Part shown: piece by piece, positions 33,635 through 42,248 of the stretch | Numbering within the stretch: position 1 is the first letter of the stretch | Layout: each line of letters starts with the position of its first letter | NCBI GenBank assembly: GCA_963819685.1 | Contig: CAWFXI010000003.1 | Span: forward strand, 248,001 to 312,000 | Length of the DNA: 64,000 bases | Reading direction: 5' to 3' | From: CAIUGU01 sp963819685 | GTDB lineage: Bacteria > Pseudomonadota > Gammaproteobacteria > Steroidobacterales > Steroidobacteraceae | Position numbers and translations under genes: made by a program | The notes under the pieces: generated by a model | Seen by the model: only the letters and a program-made list of their open reading frames with translations | Databases searched by the model: none | What the model was told of the DNA's origin: nothing

Positions 33635-34897
33635 GTGACCGCGGCTGTCGCGTCGCTGCTTGCGCTGCTCGGCGCAATCCTGTTGTCGATGTTCTCGCGG
33701 CTGAATGTCGGTCTGATCGCCATTGCGTGCGCCTGGCTGATCGGTGTCTATCTTGCAGGCCTCAAACCCGACGCGGTTCTGGCCGGCTTCCCTTCCGGGC
33801 TGTTTCTGACGCTGACTGGCGTGACGCTGCTGTTTGCAGTCGCCCAGGTGAACCAGACCTTTGAAGCCATGAGTCTGCGGGCCATTCGCCTCGTGGGCAG
33901 CAATGCGCACCTGATGCCGCTCATGTTCTTCATACTGGCTTTTGCTTTTGCGGCCGTGGGGCCTGGCGCCGTGCCGGGTGTCGCCCTCGTCGTACCGCTG
34001 GCGATGGTGGTCGGTGCGCGGGTGAATCTGCCACCCATGCTGACGGCGCTCATGGTCGCGAATGGCGCGAATGCCGGCAATCTTTCGCCGATCAGCGCCG
34101 TCGGTATCATCGCGAATTCGCGCATGGCAACCGTTGGCCTAGGGGACAACGAATGGAAAGTCATGGTTGCCAACCTGCTGGCGCATGGATTTGTCGCGGC
34201 GATTGCGTACCTGTATTACCTGTTCCGGCTGCGCGAGCCCGCCAACGGTGTGGCTACTGATCTTCAGAAGCAGCTGGAGGTTCCCGCGCCGCTGACAGCA
34301 GCACAGACTCGCACGATCGCGATGTTGCTGCTCTGGCTCATTGGCGTCGTTGTCTTCGGTCTGAACGTTGGCTTGAGCGCCTTCGCCGCAGCCCTGTTGC
34401 TGATGATCGTGCGCGCAGCGGACGAAAGCGCGGCGATGCGCAATGTTCCCTGGGGAATCATCCTGATGGTGACCGGCATGGCAACGCTGATTGCCATCCT
34501 CGAATCGCAGGGAGGCATGGCTCTGTTCACGCGCCTGATCGCCGCCATCGCGGGACCCGGAAGCATCAATGGCGTCATGGCCTTTGTGACCGGCGTGATC
34601 TCGACTTACAGCAGCACTTCCGGCGTCGTGCTGCCCGCGTTTCTGCCGACCGTTCCGGGAGTCGTCGAGCAGCTCGGCGGCGGCGATCCGCTTGCAGTCG
34701 CGCTCAGTATCAACGTGGGATCGTCGCTCGTCGATGTGTCGCCGCTGTCTACCATCGGCGCGCTGTGCGTATCGGCCGTCGTGGATCCCGCCTTGTCGCG
34801 GCGCGTCTTCTATCAGCTGCTGGCGTGGGGCTTTTCGATGACGGTGGTCGGTGCTCTGCTGTGCCAGCTGTTTGCAGGAATGCTGGCGCGGATGTAA
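33635..34897 (+). CDS. MatC-type dicarboxylate carrier / permease
   Basis: A 420-residue membrane protein with about 12 helices. Features are LNVGLIAIACAWLIGVYLAG in the N-terminal MatC-like domain, FAFAAVGPGAVPGVALVVPLAM and a C-terminal half with TYSSTSGVVLPAFLPTVPG and SSLVDVSPLSTIGALCV. This resembles malonate/dicarboxylate carriers of the ion transporter superfamily. The start is uncertain. I prefer the GTG at 33635 with GGGG upstream over the TTG at 33599. It opens a same-strand run with the AEC carrier and the FAD oxidoreductase, spaced by 18 and 22 bases, so the three form a likely operon. Confidence 0.8.
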   Translation: MTAAVASLLALLGAILLSMFSRLNVGLIAIACAWLIGVYLAGLKPDAVLAGFPSGLFLTLTGVTLLFAVAQVNQTFEAMSLRAIRLVGSNAHLMPLMFFILAFAFAAVGPGAVPGVALVVPLAMVVGARVNLPPMLTALMVANGANAGNLSPISAVGIIANSRMATVGLGDNEWKVMVANLLAHGFVAAIAYLYYLFRLREPANGVATDLQKQLEVPAPLTAAQTRTIAMLLLWLIGVVVFGLNVGLSAFAAALLLMIVRAADESAAMRNVPWGIILMVTGMATLIAILESQGGMALFTRLIAAIAGPGSINGVMAFVTGVISTYSSTSGVVLPAFLPTVPGVVEQLGGGDPLAVALSINVGSSLVDVSPLSTIGALCVSAVVDPALSRRVFYQLLAWGFSMTVVGALLCQLFAGMLARM

Positions 34898-34915
34898 TCG
34901 CGTAAGCCAGGCACG

Positions 34916-35860
34916 ATGTCTCTGTTCGTCCAGTACTTCCTGCTGTCCGTGCCGCTGTTTGGCCTGGTATTCCTGGGCTATGCGCTGGCGCTGTGGAAGC
35001 ATTGGCCGCGCCGGCTGACCGTGTGGTTGTCATGGGCCGTATTTGCGGTGGCGCTGCCGGCCTATCTCTTTCGCATGATGGCCGGCTTCGCGAGCCTGCC
35101 TCCCGTGGACACACGGCTGCTGATTGCTTTCTTTGGCAGCTGCCTGATCGTGTTCGTCATAGGCAGGATCATCGCCGCCCAGGCCTTCCGGCTCGATGGC
35201 GTGTCACAGTCGATATTCGGTCTGGGCGGAGTGTTTTCGAATAACGTGATGCTCGGTCTGCCACTCGCACGGCTGACGCTCGGCGAAGAGTCGCTGCCAT
35301 CGGTGGCGCTGGTGCTGGTCTTCAATGCCATGATTCTGTGGACACTCGTCACTGTCTCCATTGAATGGGCGCGACACGGAGCACTGAGTCCGCGCGGCTT
35401 CGCCAAGACGGCGTGGGGCGTGATCACCAACCCTCTCGTTGCCGGCATTATCCTGGGGGCGCTGTTCGGCCTGGCGGGACTCGAGTTGCCCCGCGCCATC
35501 GACGTGCCGCTGGCTGCGATCGGGGACATTGCGACTCCGCTGGCGCTTGCAGTCGTGGGCATGGGTCTTGCCGAATACAGTTTTCGCGCCGACTGGCACA
35601 AGAGTGCAACGATCACGGCCATCAAGCTCCTGCTGCAACCGCTGGTGGTATGGGGCCTGGCGTTGCTTCTGCACCTGCCACCGCTCGAGACGAAGACGAT
35701 TGTGTTGCTTGCCTCCTGCGCTATCGGCGCGAACGTCTACCTGATGTCATTGCAGTTCAGGACCCTGCAGGGTGCCATTGCCGGCAGCCTCGTGATTTCG
35801 ACCGCAATGGCGGCTTTGACTACGCCGGTAATCCTGACCGCGCTGGCGGTGCTCCAGTGA
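34916..35860 (+). CDS. AEC-family (auxin efflux carrier-like) transporter
   Basis: A 314-residue protein with about ten membrane helices. AEC-type features are GLVFLGYALALWKHWP in the first helix, FSNNVMLGLPLARLTLGEESL with the conserved NN in helix 4, TNPLVAGIILGALFGL midway and ATPLALAVVGMGL. Bacterial members export or exchange organic acids such as malate or malonate. It lies between a MatC-type dicarboxylate carrier and an FAD oxidoreductase with short gaps, so all three may serve one organic acid or lipid-related route. The substrate cannot be named from sequence. Confidence 0.88.
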   Translation: MSLFVQYFLLSVPLFGLVFLGYALALWKHWPRRLTVWLSWAVFAVALPAYLFRMMAGFASLPPVDTRLLIAFFGSCLIVFVIGRIIAAQAFRLDGVSQSIFGLGGVFSNNVMLGLPLARLTLGEESLPSVALVLVFNAMILWTLVTVSIEWARHGALSPRGFAKTAWGVITNPLVAGIILGALFGLAGLELPRAIDVPLAAIGDIATPLALAVVGMGLAEYSFRADWHKSATITAIKLLLQPLVVWGLALLLHLPPLETKTIVLLASCAIGANVYLMSLQFRTLQGAIAGSLVISTAMAALTTPVILTALAVLQ

Positions 35861-35882
35861 CAAGGCGAATCGGTAAAGGTAA

Positions 35883-37478
35883 ATGAAGCCCGGCTACGAC
35901 GCCGTCATCATCGGTGCCGGCCACAATGGACTCACTTGCGCGTTCTACCTTGGACGGGCGGGCCTGAAGGTCCGTGTGCTGGAGCGGCGAAGCATCGTCG
36001 GCGGCGCCGCCGTGACCGAAGAGTTCTTCCCCGGCTTCCGCAATTCCATCGCGAGCTACACGGTCAGTCTGCTCAGTCCACTGGTGATTGCAGACCTCAG
36101 GCTGAAAGAGCGTGGACTGACCCTACTTGAGCGGCCCATCGCCAATCTGCTGCCCCTGCCCCAGGGCCAGTATCTGAAGCTGGGGAGTAGTCTCGCGCGC
36201 ACCCAGGCCGAAGTGGCGAAATTCTCGACGCGCGATGCTGAGCGCCTTCCGGGTTACTACCACTCGCTTGATCAAGTGGCGGATGTGCTGCGCAAACTTG
36301 CCGTGAAAACCCCACCCCAGACCACCGGCGGCCTGTTCAATCTGGTCGATCTGTTGCGGCAGGGTTCCTCGGTCCTCGGCGGCGATCTGTCACGACAGCG
36401 CGATATGCTCGATCTGTTTACGAAGAGCGCCCGCAGCGTTCTCGATGGCTGGTTCGAGAGCGAGCCGATCAAGGCTGCGCTTGGATTCGACTCCATCGTG
36501 GGGACTTATGGCAGTCCGGATACACCTGGATCCGCGTACGTGCTGTTGCATCACGTGTTCGGCGAAGTGAACGGCAAGCGCGGCGCCTGGGGGCATGCGG
36601 TGGGCGGGATGGGAGCGATTACGCAGGCAATGCGCCAGGCCTGCGAGAGCGTCGGCGTCGAAATTTCGACGGATGCAGCGGTTGAGAATGTGCTGGTCGA
36701 GAACGGGCAGGTTCGCGGCGTGCGGATCGGGACTGGTGAGGAGATCAGATGCCCGCGAGTGATCGGCAACGTCAATCCCCGGCTGCTGTATACGCGATTG
36801 ATCGCGCCCGACGCTCTGGACGCCGATTTCCTGCGGCGCATGCAGAACTATGAATGCGGCTCGGGCAGTTTTCGCATGAATGTCGCGCTGTCCGAGCTGC
36901 CGGACTTTACGTGCCTGCCGGGCAAGCAGCTGGCCGAACACCACCAGAGTGGCATCCTGATCTCGCCCTCGCTCGACTACATGGACGAGGCGTTCAGGGA
37001 CGCAAAGGCCTTCGGGTGGTCGCGACGACCGGTGATCGAGATGCTGATCCCGAGCACTGTCGATGATTCGCTCAGTCCCAAAGGCACGCATGTCGCCAGC
37101 CTGTTCTGCCAGCAGTTCGCGCCGGTGCTGCCGGAGGGTCGAAGCTGGGACGACGCCAGAGAGCAGGCGGCCGATACGATCATCGATACCGTGACGGAGT
37201 GGGCGCCCAATTTCAGGTCGGCCGTGATCGCAAGACAGATCCTGTCGCCGCTGGATCTCGAACGCACGTTCGGACTCACGGGTGGAGACATCTTCCACGG
37301 AAAGCTGACCCTCTCGCAGCTGTGGTCTGCAAGGCCTTTGCTTGGCCACGGTAACTACCGCGGCCCGCTCAGGGGACTTTATATGTGTGGAGCAGGAACA
37401 CATCCTGGTGGAGGTGTCACCGGCCTGCCTGGCCGCAACGCGGCGCGCGAAGTACTGCGGGACCGAAAGCGTTTCTAG
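35883..37478 (+). CDS. Phytoene desaturase-like FAD-dependent oxidoreductase
   Basis: A 531-residue flavoprotein with the N-terminal dinucleotide site DAVIIGAGHNGLTCAFYLGR and the following acidic switch ERRSIVGGAAVTEE. The C-terminal FAD motif is LRGLYMCGAGTHPGGGVTGL, which with PGRNAA marks the CrtI/PYROXD2 group. Members range from carotenoid desaturases to eukaryotic PYROXD2 of unknown substrate. No carotenoid genes lie nearby, so a PYROXD2-like role is more likely. The last four bases overlap the convergent outer-membrane gene. Confidence 0.9.
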   Translation: MKPGYDAVIIGAGHNGLTCAFYLGRAGLKVRVLERRSIVGGAAVTEEFFPGFRNSIASYTVSLLSPLVIADLRLKERGLTLLERPIANLLPLPQGQYLKLGSSLARTQAEVAKFSTRDAERLPGYYHSLDQVADVLRKLAVKTPPQTTGGLFNLVDLLRQGSSVLGGDLSRQRDMLDLFTKSARSVLDGWFESEPIKAALGFDSIVGTYGSPDTPGSAYVLLHHVFGEVNGKRGAWGHAVGGMGAITQAMRQACESVGVEISTDAAVENVLVENGQVRGVRIGTGEEIRCPRVIGNVNPRLLYTRLIAPDALDADFLRRMQNYECGSGSFRMNVALSELPDFTCLPGKQLAEHHQSGILISPSLDYMDEAFRDAKAFGWSRRPVIEMLIPSTVDDSLSPKGTHVASLFCQQFAPVLPEGRSWDDAREQAADTIIDTVTEWAPNFRSAVIARQILSPLDLERTFGLTGGDIFHGKLTLSQLWSARPLLGHGNYRGPLRGLYMCGAGTHPGGGVTGLPGRNAAREVLRDRKRF

Positions 37479-38410
37479 AAATTGATTTCCATGCTCAGCA
37501 CCAGATCCCGGTCGATCCCTTCATCGACCACGGGTTCGAGCAGGTACTGGCTGATTACCGTGCCGACGTCGAAGGTCAGATGGGCGGGCAGGTAAGTGAT
37601 TGCAAAGCCCAGAGTCAGATACCCATCGCCCATGTGGTACCTGTTGCCGGCCGTGGCGCTGTCGCCAGCCAGATCGAACCCCGGCCCCGTCATGTGTCCT
37701 GCAACCGCGCCTCGAGGTCGCGGCAATGTCAGATGCCAGTGGGGAGCAAACAGCCACTCCGCATAGCGCCGATGCCATTGCATCCCGACGATGTAGGTGA
37801 GGTAGTCGTAGTTCGCGTCATAGTCGATCGTCCCCGATGTCCCGGCCCCGACACCTTCCAGTAACGTGTAGGTCGTCATGGTGTGTTGCAGGGACAGTCG
37901 CTGCCAGACCACTCCACCCATCCATTCACTGCCATCCATCCAGCCAGAGTGGTTGCGCCAGGTCGCTGTCACGCCGGTGCCGTACTGACGGATGTGGCCA
38001 TCGAGGTTGCCAAAAGCGGCCTCTGCGGGCAGGCCTGCCGGTAACGGATTCAGGAAGATCGGATTCAACGCGCGGGTCCCCGGACTTCCCGACGAGGATG
38101 CATCATCTGCAAACAGCAGTCCCCGGATTGCCCAGTTGCTGGAGAGCGGATGTTCCAGCGCGGCCGCCACCATGTAACCGCGGACCTTCATGGACTGCGC
38201 ACTGATCTCGTTGTAGCCGCCGCTGAAGTAGCCGCGCCAGCTCCGCTCATCCTTCCAGCCGCGCTGCCACACGGGCAGCGTGGCCAGCCCGTTGTTCAGT
38301 GCCACTTCGGCCAGGTGCTCGGTCACAAAGTCGATGCTTTCGGTAGCCGCCTGTGCCGTTGCAGCCGCGATGAGCATGATGCCGGTCGCGAGGGCGATTT
38401 TCGCTGTCAT
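37475..38410 (-). CDS. Predicted outer-membrane barrel protein, unknown function
   Basis: A 311-residue exported protein with a signal peptide (ALATGIMLIAAATAQA). The mature part is rich in Gly and aromatic residues and alternates as in beta-barrels (WRGYFSGGYNEISAQSM, MQWHRRYAEWLFAPHWHLTL, YLTLGFAITYLPAHLTFDVG). The C-terminal residue is Phe in LSMEINF, the standard BAM recognition end. I do not recognise a specific family. It lies downstream of the EamA transporter on the same strand. Porin or surface-protein roles are both possible. Confidence 0.72.
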   Translation of the reverse strand: MTAKIALATGIMLIAAATAQAATESIDFVTEHLAEVALNNGLATLPVWQRGWKDERSWRGYFSGGYNEISAQSMKVRGYMVAAALEHPLSSNWAIRGLLFADDASSSGSPGTRALNPIFLNPLPAGLPAEAAFGNLDGHIRQYGTGVTATWRNHSGWMDGSEWMGGVVWQRLSLQHTMTTYTLLEGVGAGTSGTIDYDANYDYLTYIVGMQWHRRYAEWLFAPHWHLTLPRPRGAVAGHMTGPGFDLAGDSATAGNRYHMGDGYLTLGFAITYLPAHLTFDVGTVISQYLLEPVVDEGIDRDLVLSMEINF

Positions 38411-38440
38411 TTCCCTGTTGGACGCGAGGCAGACAGGATT

Positions 38441-39328
38441 TCAATCGAAACCGCTCGCGCGAGAGGTGCCCGGCACCCGCGGATAGAGCAGCACTGCGCC
38501 CAGGATGATGGCCACGCCGACGTAGAAACCTGCCGTCAATTCATGCTGCTCACCGAACAGGATCATCGCGAGCACGATGGCGTACACGGGTTCGAGATTG
38601 ACGGCGAGCTGCACTGCAAATGCGGTCAGGTGCTTGAGAGCGAGCAGTGACAGCGAAAAGGGCAGCAGCGTGCAGCCGAGCGCGAGCAACAGCAGATACG
38701 CGCTGTCCCTGAGATCCGGCAGCGCGAATGCGGGCCCGGCGACCAGGAACGGGATCAAGGCGGTAAGGAAGAGCATCCCTGAAGTCATTTCGAGCCACGT
38801 GACGGTCAACGCGTCACTATGGCCGACGAGCCGTTTGTTCAGCGCGCCGAACACAGCGACGAAGAAGGCGGACATCGCGCCTGCGGCAATACCCGCATTC
38901 ATCGTGTCCGGTGTGCCGCCAACGACCAGGACGACGCCGGGTACAACCATCAGGCCCAGCCAGACTTCGCGTGGTTCATGTGCGCGCCGCGCGATCCAGG
39001 GTTCCAGGATGGCCAGAAAGACCGGCCCCAACGCGAGGCATGAAGCCGCTACGGAGGCATTGGCGAGCTTGATGGCACCGTAGAAGGTCAGCCAGTGCAG
39101 CGCCACCAGGATGCCGACACCACTGTAGGCTGCAATCAGCCGTGGGGACAGCAGGGACAGTCCTCGCCACACACGCGGCGCCAGCAGCAGCGCAAGCGCA
39201 ACGATCAGCATGCGCCACCAGACCAGGCTGGGCGCATCAAGCGATATCAGCTTGCCGAGGATTGCGGTGAAGCCCCACAGAACGACGCAGAAGTGAATCT
39301 GCCAGTGGGCGCGGGCGACAGCGCTCAA
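38441..39328 (-). CDS. EamA/DMT-family transporter
   Basis: A 295-residue protein with ten membrane helices in two EamA repeats. Repeat 1 starts HWQIHFCVVLWGFTAILGKL and includes HWLTFYGAIKLANASVAASC, and repeat 2 includes PFSLSLLALKHLTAFAVQLA, LEPVYAIVLAMILFGE and YVGVAIILGAVLLYP. Such drug/metabolite exporters move amino acids or metabolites. No substrate is evident. The gene is followed 30 bases later by the barrel protein and is preceded closely by the TPR gene, all on the minus strand. Confidence 0.9.
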   Translation of the reverse strand: MSAVARAHWQIHFCVVLWGFTAILGKLISLDAPSLVWWRMLIVALALLLAPRVWRGLSLLSPRLIAAYSGVGILVALHWLTFYGAIKLANASVAASCLALGPVFLAILEPWIARRAHEPREVWLGLMVVPGVVLVVGGTPDTMNAGIAAGAMSAFFVAVFGALNKRLVGHSDALTVTWLEMTSGMLFLTALIPFLVAGPAFALPDLRDSAYLLLLALGCTLLPFSLSLLALKHLTAFAVQLAVNLEPVYAIVLAMILFGEQHELTAGFYVGVAIILGAVLLYPRVPGTSRASGFD

Positions 39329-39354
39329 CGAAATGGATGAGCGCTATGCGAGCG

Positions 39355-39876
39355 TCAGCGTGCTGCCTTGTCGAGCGCGTCGGCCTTGGCTTCGTCGGCT
39401 TTCGCCTTGTCGTCATTACCCATGTCGCGATGGATGTCCGCCCGACTCAGGTAGACGTCGGGATTGTTCGGAGCGAGGCTTACCGCCTTCTCGACGTCGA
39501 CAAGGGCTTTCTCGTACTCATCATTCGCTCGCAATACGCGGGCGCGTGCGAGATACATCTCGGGATCATTGGGCTTCAGTTCGATGGCCTTGCCGGAATC
39601 TTCGAGCGCGCGCTTGTGGTCGCCGTCGGACGAGTAGGCGCGGGCACGCAGCATATAGATTTCCGGATCAGTCGGTGCGAGCTGGGCGGCTTGCGTCAGG
39701 ATCTTGATCGCATCCTTGTTCTTGCCCCCGTTCATCGCCTTCTGCGCGCTGACGAACAGGTCATCGAGTGACTGTGCATCGGCGTGCGTCGGGGCAGTGA
39801 ATCCTGCCACCAGGGCAACGGCCCAGAGAAACACGATTGACGATGCCCAAGTGCGCTGCAGCAATTTCCTGATCAT
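39355..39876 (-). CDS. TPR-repeat periplasmic protein
   Basis: A 173-residue protein with an N-terminal signal or anchor (SSIVFLWAVALVAGF). About three tetratricopeptide repeats span residues 45-150: DAIKILTQAAQLAPTDPEIY, HKRALEDSGKAIELKPNDPE and YEKALVDVEKAVSLAPNNPD. The C-terminal tail is Lys/Ala-rich (DDKAKADEAKADALDKAAR). TPR proteins serve as scaffolds for protein contacts. The partner is unknown. It starts a same-strand series with the EamA transporter 26 bases downstream. Confidence 0.87.
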   Translation of the reverse strand: MIRKLLQRTWASSIVFLWAVALVAGFTAPTHADAQSLDDLFVSAQKAMNGGKNKDAIKILTQAAQLAPTDPEIYMLRARAYSSDGDHKRALEDSGKAIELKPNDPEMYLARARVLRANDEYEKALVDVEKAVSLAPNNPDVYLSRADIHRDMGNDDKAKADEAKADALDKAAR

Positions 39877-40168
39877 GCGAATCCCCCGGCTGGTAATCTC
39901 TGTAACCTATGCTTGGTTTGCGTAGCTGTCGAGCGGCCGTGCTGACCTGACGGTGGCCTCCGCGGAGGATTTTAACCATTGCAGCAGGCCGCGCACAGGC
40001 AGCTCAACGAAAAAACCTGACGTTCAACGATTGCTGCTACGACCGGTCGCTTGACACTTCTTGTCGCGGTATCCACCGGTCATCCCGTTGGCAATCACCG
40101 GTGCTCCCACCATACTTCATCGGTTGAACAACAGGCAGTTGTCTGCCGCACATCCTTGGGGGAAAGTC

Positions 40169-41879
40169 ATGGCGGAATCCATTCACAACAACACCGGCGC
40201 AGCCCTTGGTGAAAACGCAAAGCCGGGCAGTGTCGACCGGCGCTCCTTCCTCGGGATGGGGGCCCTGGCGGCAGCCGGCGCAATCGCTAGCGGGATGCAG
40301 TCAGTCCGAGCAATCGGCTGCTCCCGCGAACGCAGGCACAGCCACGGCAGCTCCCGCTTCTTACGTCGATGGTGAGACCGTCGAAACCACCAATGGCCGC
40401 ATCAAGGGTTCGCGGCGGGGTGCAGTGCACGCATTTCGAGGCGTTCCATATGGCGCCCCCACTGGCGGCGCCAATCGCTTTTTGCCAGCCCGCAAGCCGG
40501 ATGCATGGACGGATGTGCGCAGTTGTACCGAGATAGGCCCCCGCGCGCCGCAGACGCAGGCCCGCATCATTCATGAGTGGGGCGTGCTTTATCGTCTCGA
40601 AGCGTCGAGTGAGGAGTGCCTGGTTCTCAACGTGTGGTCCAGGGGGCTCGCCGACAACGCCAAACGCCCCGTGATGGTCTGGCTGCATGGCGGCGGCTTC
40701 GTCGGGGGCTCCTCCGGCGGCCTGCCGTACGATGGGACGAACATGGCGGACAAGCACGATGTGGTGTTCGTCGGCCTCAATCACCGCCTGAATGTCTTTG
40801 GATTCCTTTACCTGCCGGAGATCGGTGGCGAGAAGTACGCGCAGGCCAGCAATGTCGGCATGCTCGATATCGTGCTGGCACTTGAATGGGTGCGCGACAA
40901 CATCGAACGCTTTGGCGGCGATCCGAACAACGTCACGATTCTCGGCCAGTCCGGCGGCGGTGCGAAAGTCAGCACGCTGCTGGGGATGCCGGCAGCCAGG
41001 GGATTGTTTCATCGCGCGATCGCGCAAAGTGGCTCGCAGGTTCGCAGCCAGACGCCCGAACAGGCGACGCGCACTGCCCACAACGTCCTTGCGGCAATGA
41101 AGCTTGGCCCCAAGCAGCTCGATCAGCTGCAGCAGGTCCCGTTCTATGTGCTTCGCGACGCCCTGTCTGCGGTAGAAAACGTCGGAGCCTTTTCGCCCGT
41201 CATGGACGGCCGTACGGTTCCCGCACACAACTTTGATCCGGTGGCGACGGAGATTTCCGCGGATGTGCCGCTGATGATCGGTTCCACCGAAACCGAGGTC
41301 ACCTGGAACACGGGACAGAATTACGACAATCTCGATGCAGAGGCGCTCAGGTACTACGTCAGAACTGCGCTGCGGTCTGATGATGCAACGGCCGATCGGA
41401 TCACGGGCCTGTACAGGCAGGGGCGCCCGGACGCGAGCAATCTCGATCTGTACCTGCAGATTGCCACGGATGCGTCCGGTTTCCGGCGGGGGACGGGGCT
41501 GCAGGCCGAGCGCAAGGCTGCGCAGGGCAAGGCACCGGTGTTCAAGTATTACTTTGCGAAGTATTCCCCGGTGCGCGACGGGGAGCTGCGCTCAATGCAT
41601 TGCATGGACATTCCGTTCGCGCTCAACAACGTGGATATCGCAGGACCGGTGCTCGGAACTGCGCCGGATCTGAAAGTTCTCGAGTCCCGGATGTCAGCGG
41701 CCTGGGCGGCGTTCGCGCGCACCGGCAACCCGAGCCACCCCGGTATGCCGGAGTGGTTGCCTTTCACCACCACTGGCCGCGAGACGATGGTTCTCAATGT
41801 CGAGCCGCAGCTCGTCAAGGATCACAAGGGAGCGGAGCTCAAGGCCGTCAACGAGATCATGGATCGCCAGCAGACGTGA
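40169..41879 (+). pseudogene. Tat-exported type B carboxylesterase, frameshifted
   Basis: The first frame (ATG at 40169) encodes a twin-arginine signal, SVDRRSFLGMGALAAAGAIA, ending in SG. A second frame from about 40294 continues CSQSEQSAAP and then a full type B carboxylesterase. Recognised parts are FRGVPYGAP, VWLHGGGFVGGSSGG, the nucleophile elbow GQSGGG (families usually have GESAGG) and the His region MHCMDIPF. One surplus base near 40293 accounts for the break and would restore a Tat lipoprotein signal (IASGC). Without correction the signal and enzyme are separate. The enzyme frame alone has an ATG at 40206, so an unexported enzyme could be made. Confidence 0.85.
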
Positions 41880-41892
41880 GCACCCACTCCGT

Positions 41893-42198
41893 CTACGGGA
41901 TCTCGTAGTCGATCATGCGGCGTTCGTTGCGCAACGGTCCAAGCACTTTCTTGAAGTCTTCGTGCAGCGGATGAACCTGGTAACCGTCGAGCGCCGCCCA
42001 GCTCTCGAATTCCGAGAACAGGATGAGGTCCGCGGATTCGGGTGTTCTGGATTGGTCCAATCCGAGGTCGAGTTTCAGCACGCCGGGGACACCGGTTCGC
42101 ATCGCTGCAGCGGATTTCTGCAGCGCCGCCCACGGCTCTGACTCCGGCGTCAGCGCGGCAAAGTCCTTGAGGCGCCAGACCACGATATGTCGTACCAC
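41893..42198 (-). CDS. Dabb-family (stress-responsive A/B barrel) protein
   Basis: A 101-residue ferredoxin-like dimeric barrel protein. It starts at a GTG with AAGGAGAG just upstream and shows the family pattern VRHIVVWRLKD, LKLDLGLDQSR, DLILFSEFESWAALDGYQVH and HEDFKKVLGPL. Members range from stress proteins to small ring-modifying enzymes such as olivetolic-acid cyclase-like ones. It is the last gene of the minus-strand hydroquinone unit, 50 bases after the CobT-like gene. A role in handling a ring-cleavage intermediate is possible but unproven. Confidence 0.88.
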   Translation of the reverse strand: MVRHIVVWRLKDFAALTPESEPWAALQKSAAAMRTGVPGVLKLDLGLDQSRTPESADLILFSEFESWAALDGYQVHPLHEDFKKVLGPLRNERRMIDYEIP

Positions 42199-42248
42199 CT
42201 TGCTCTCCTTATTCTCTGAATCGCAACGAATGCATGAAAGGGGAAGAT

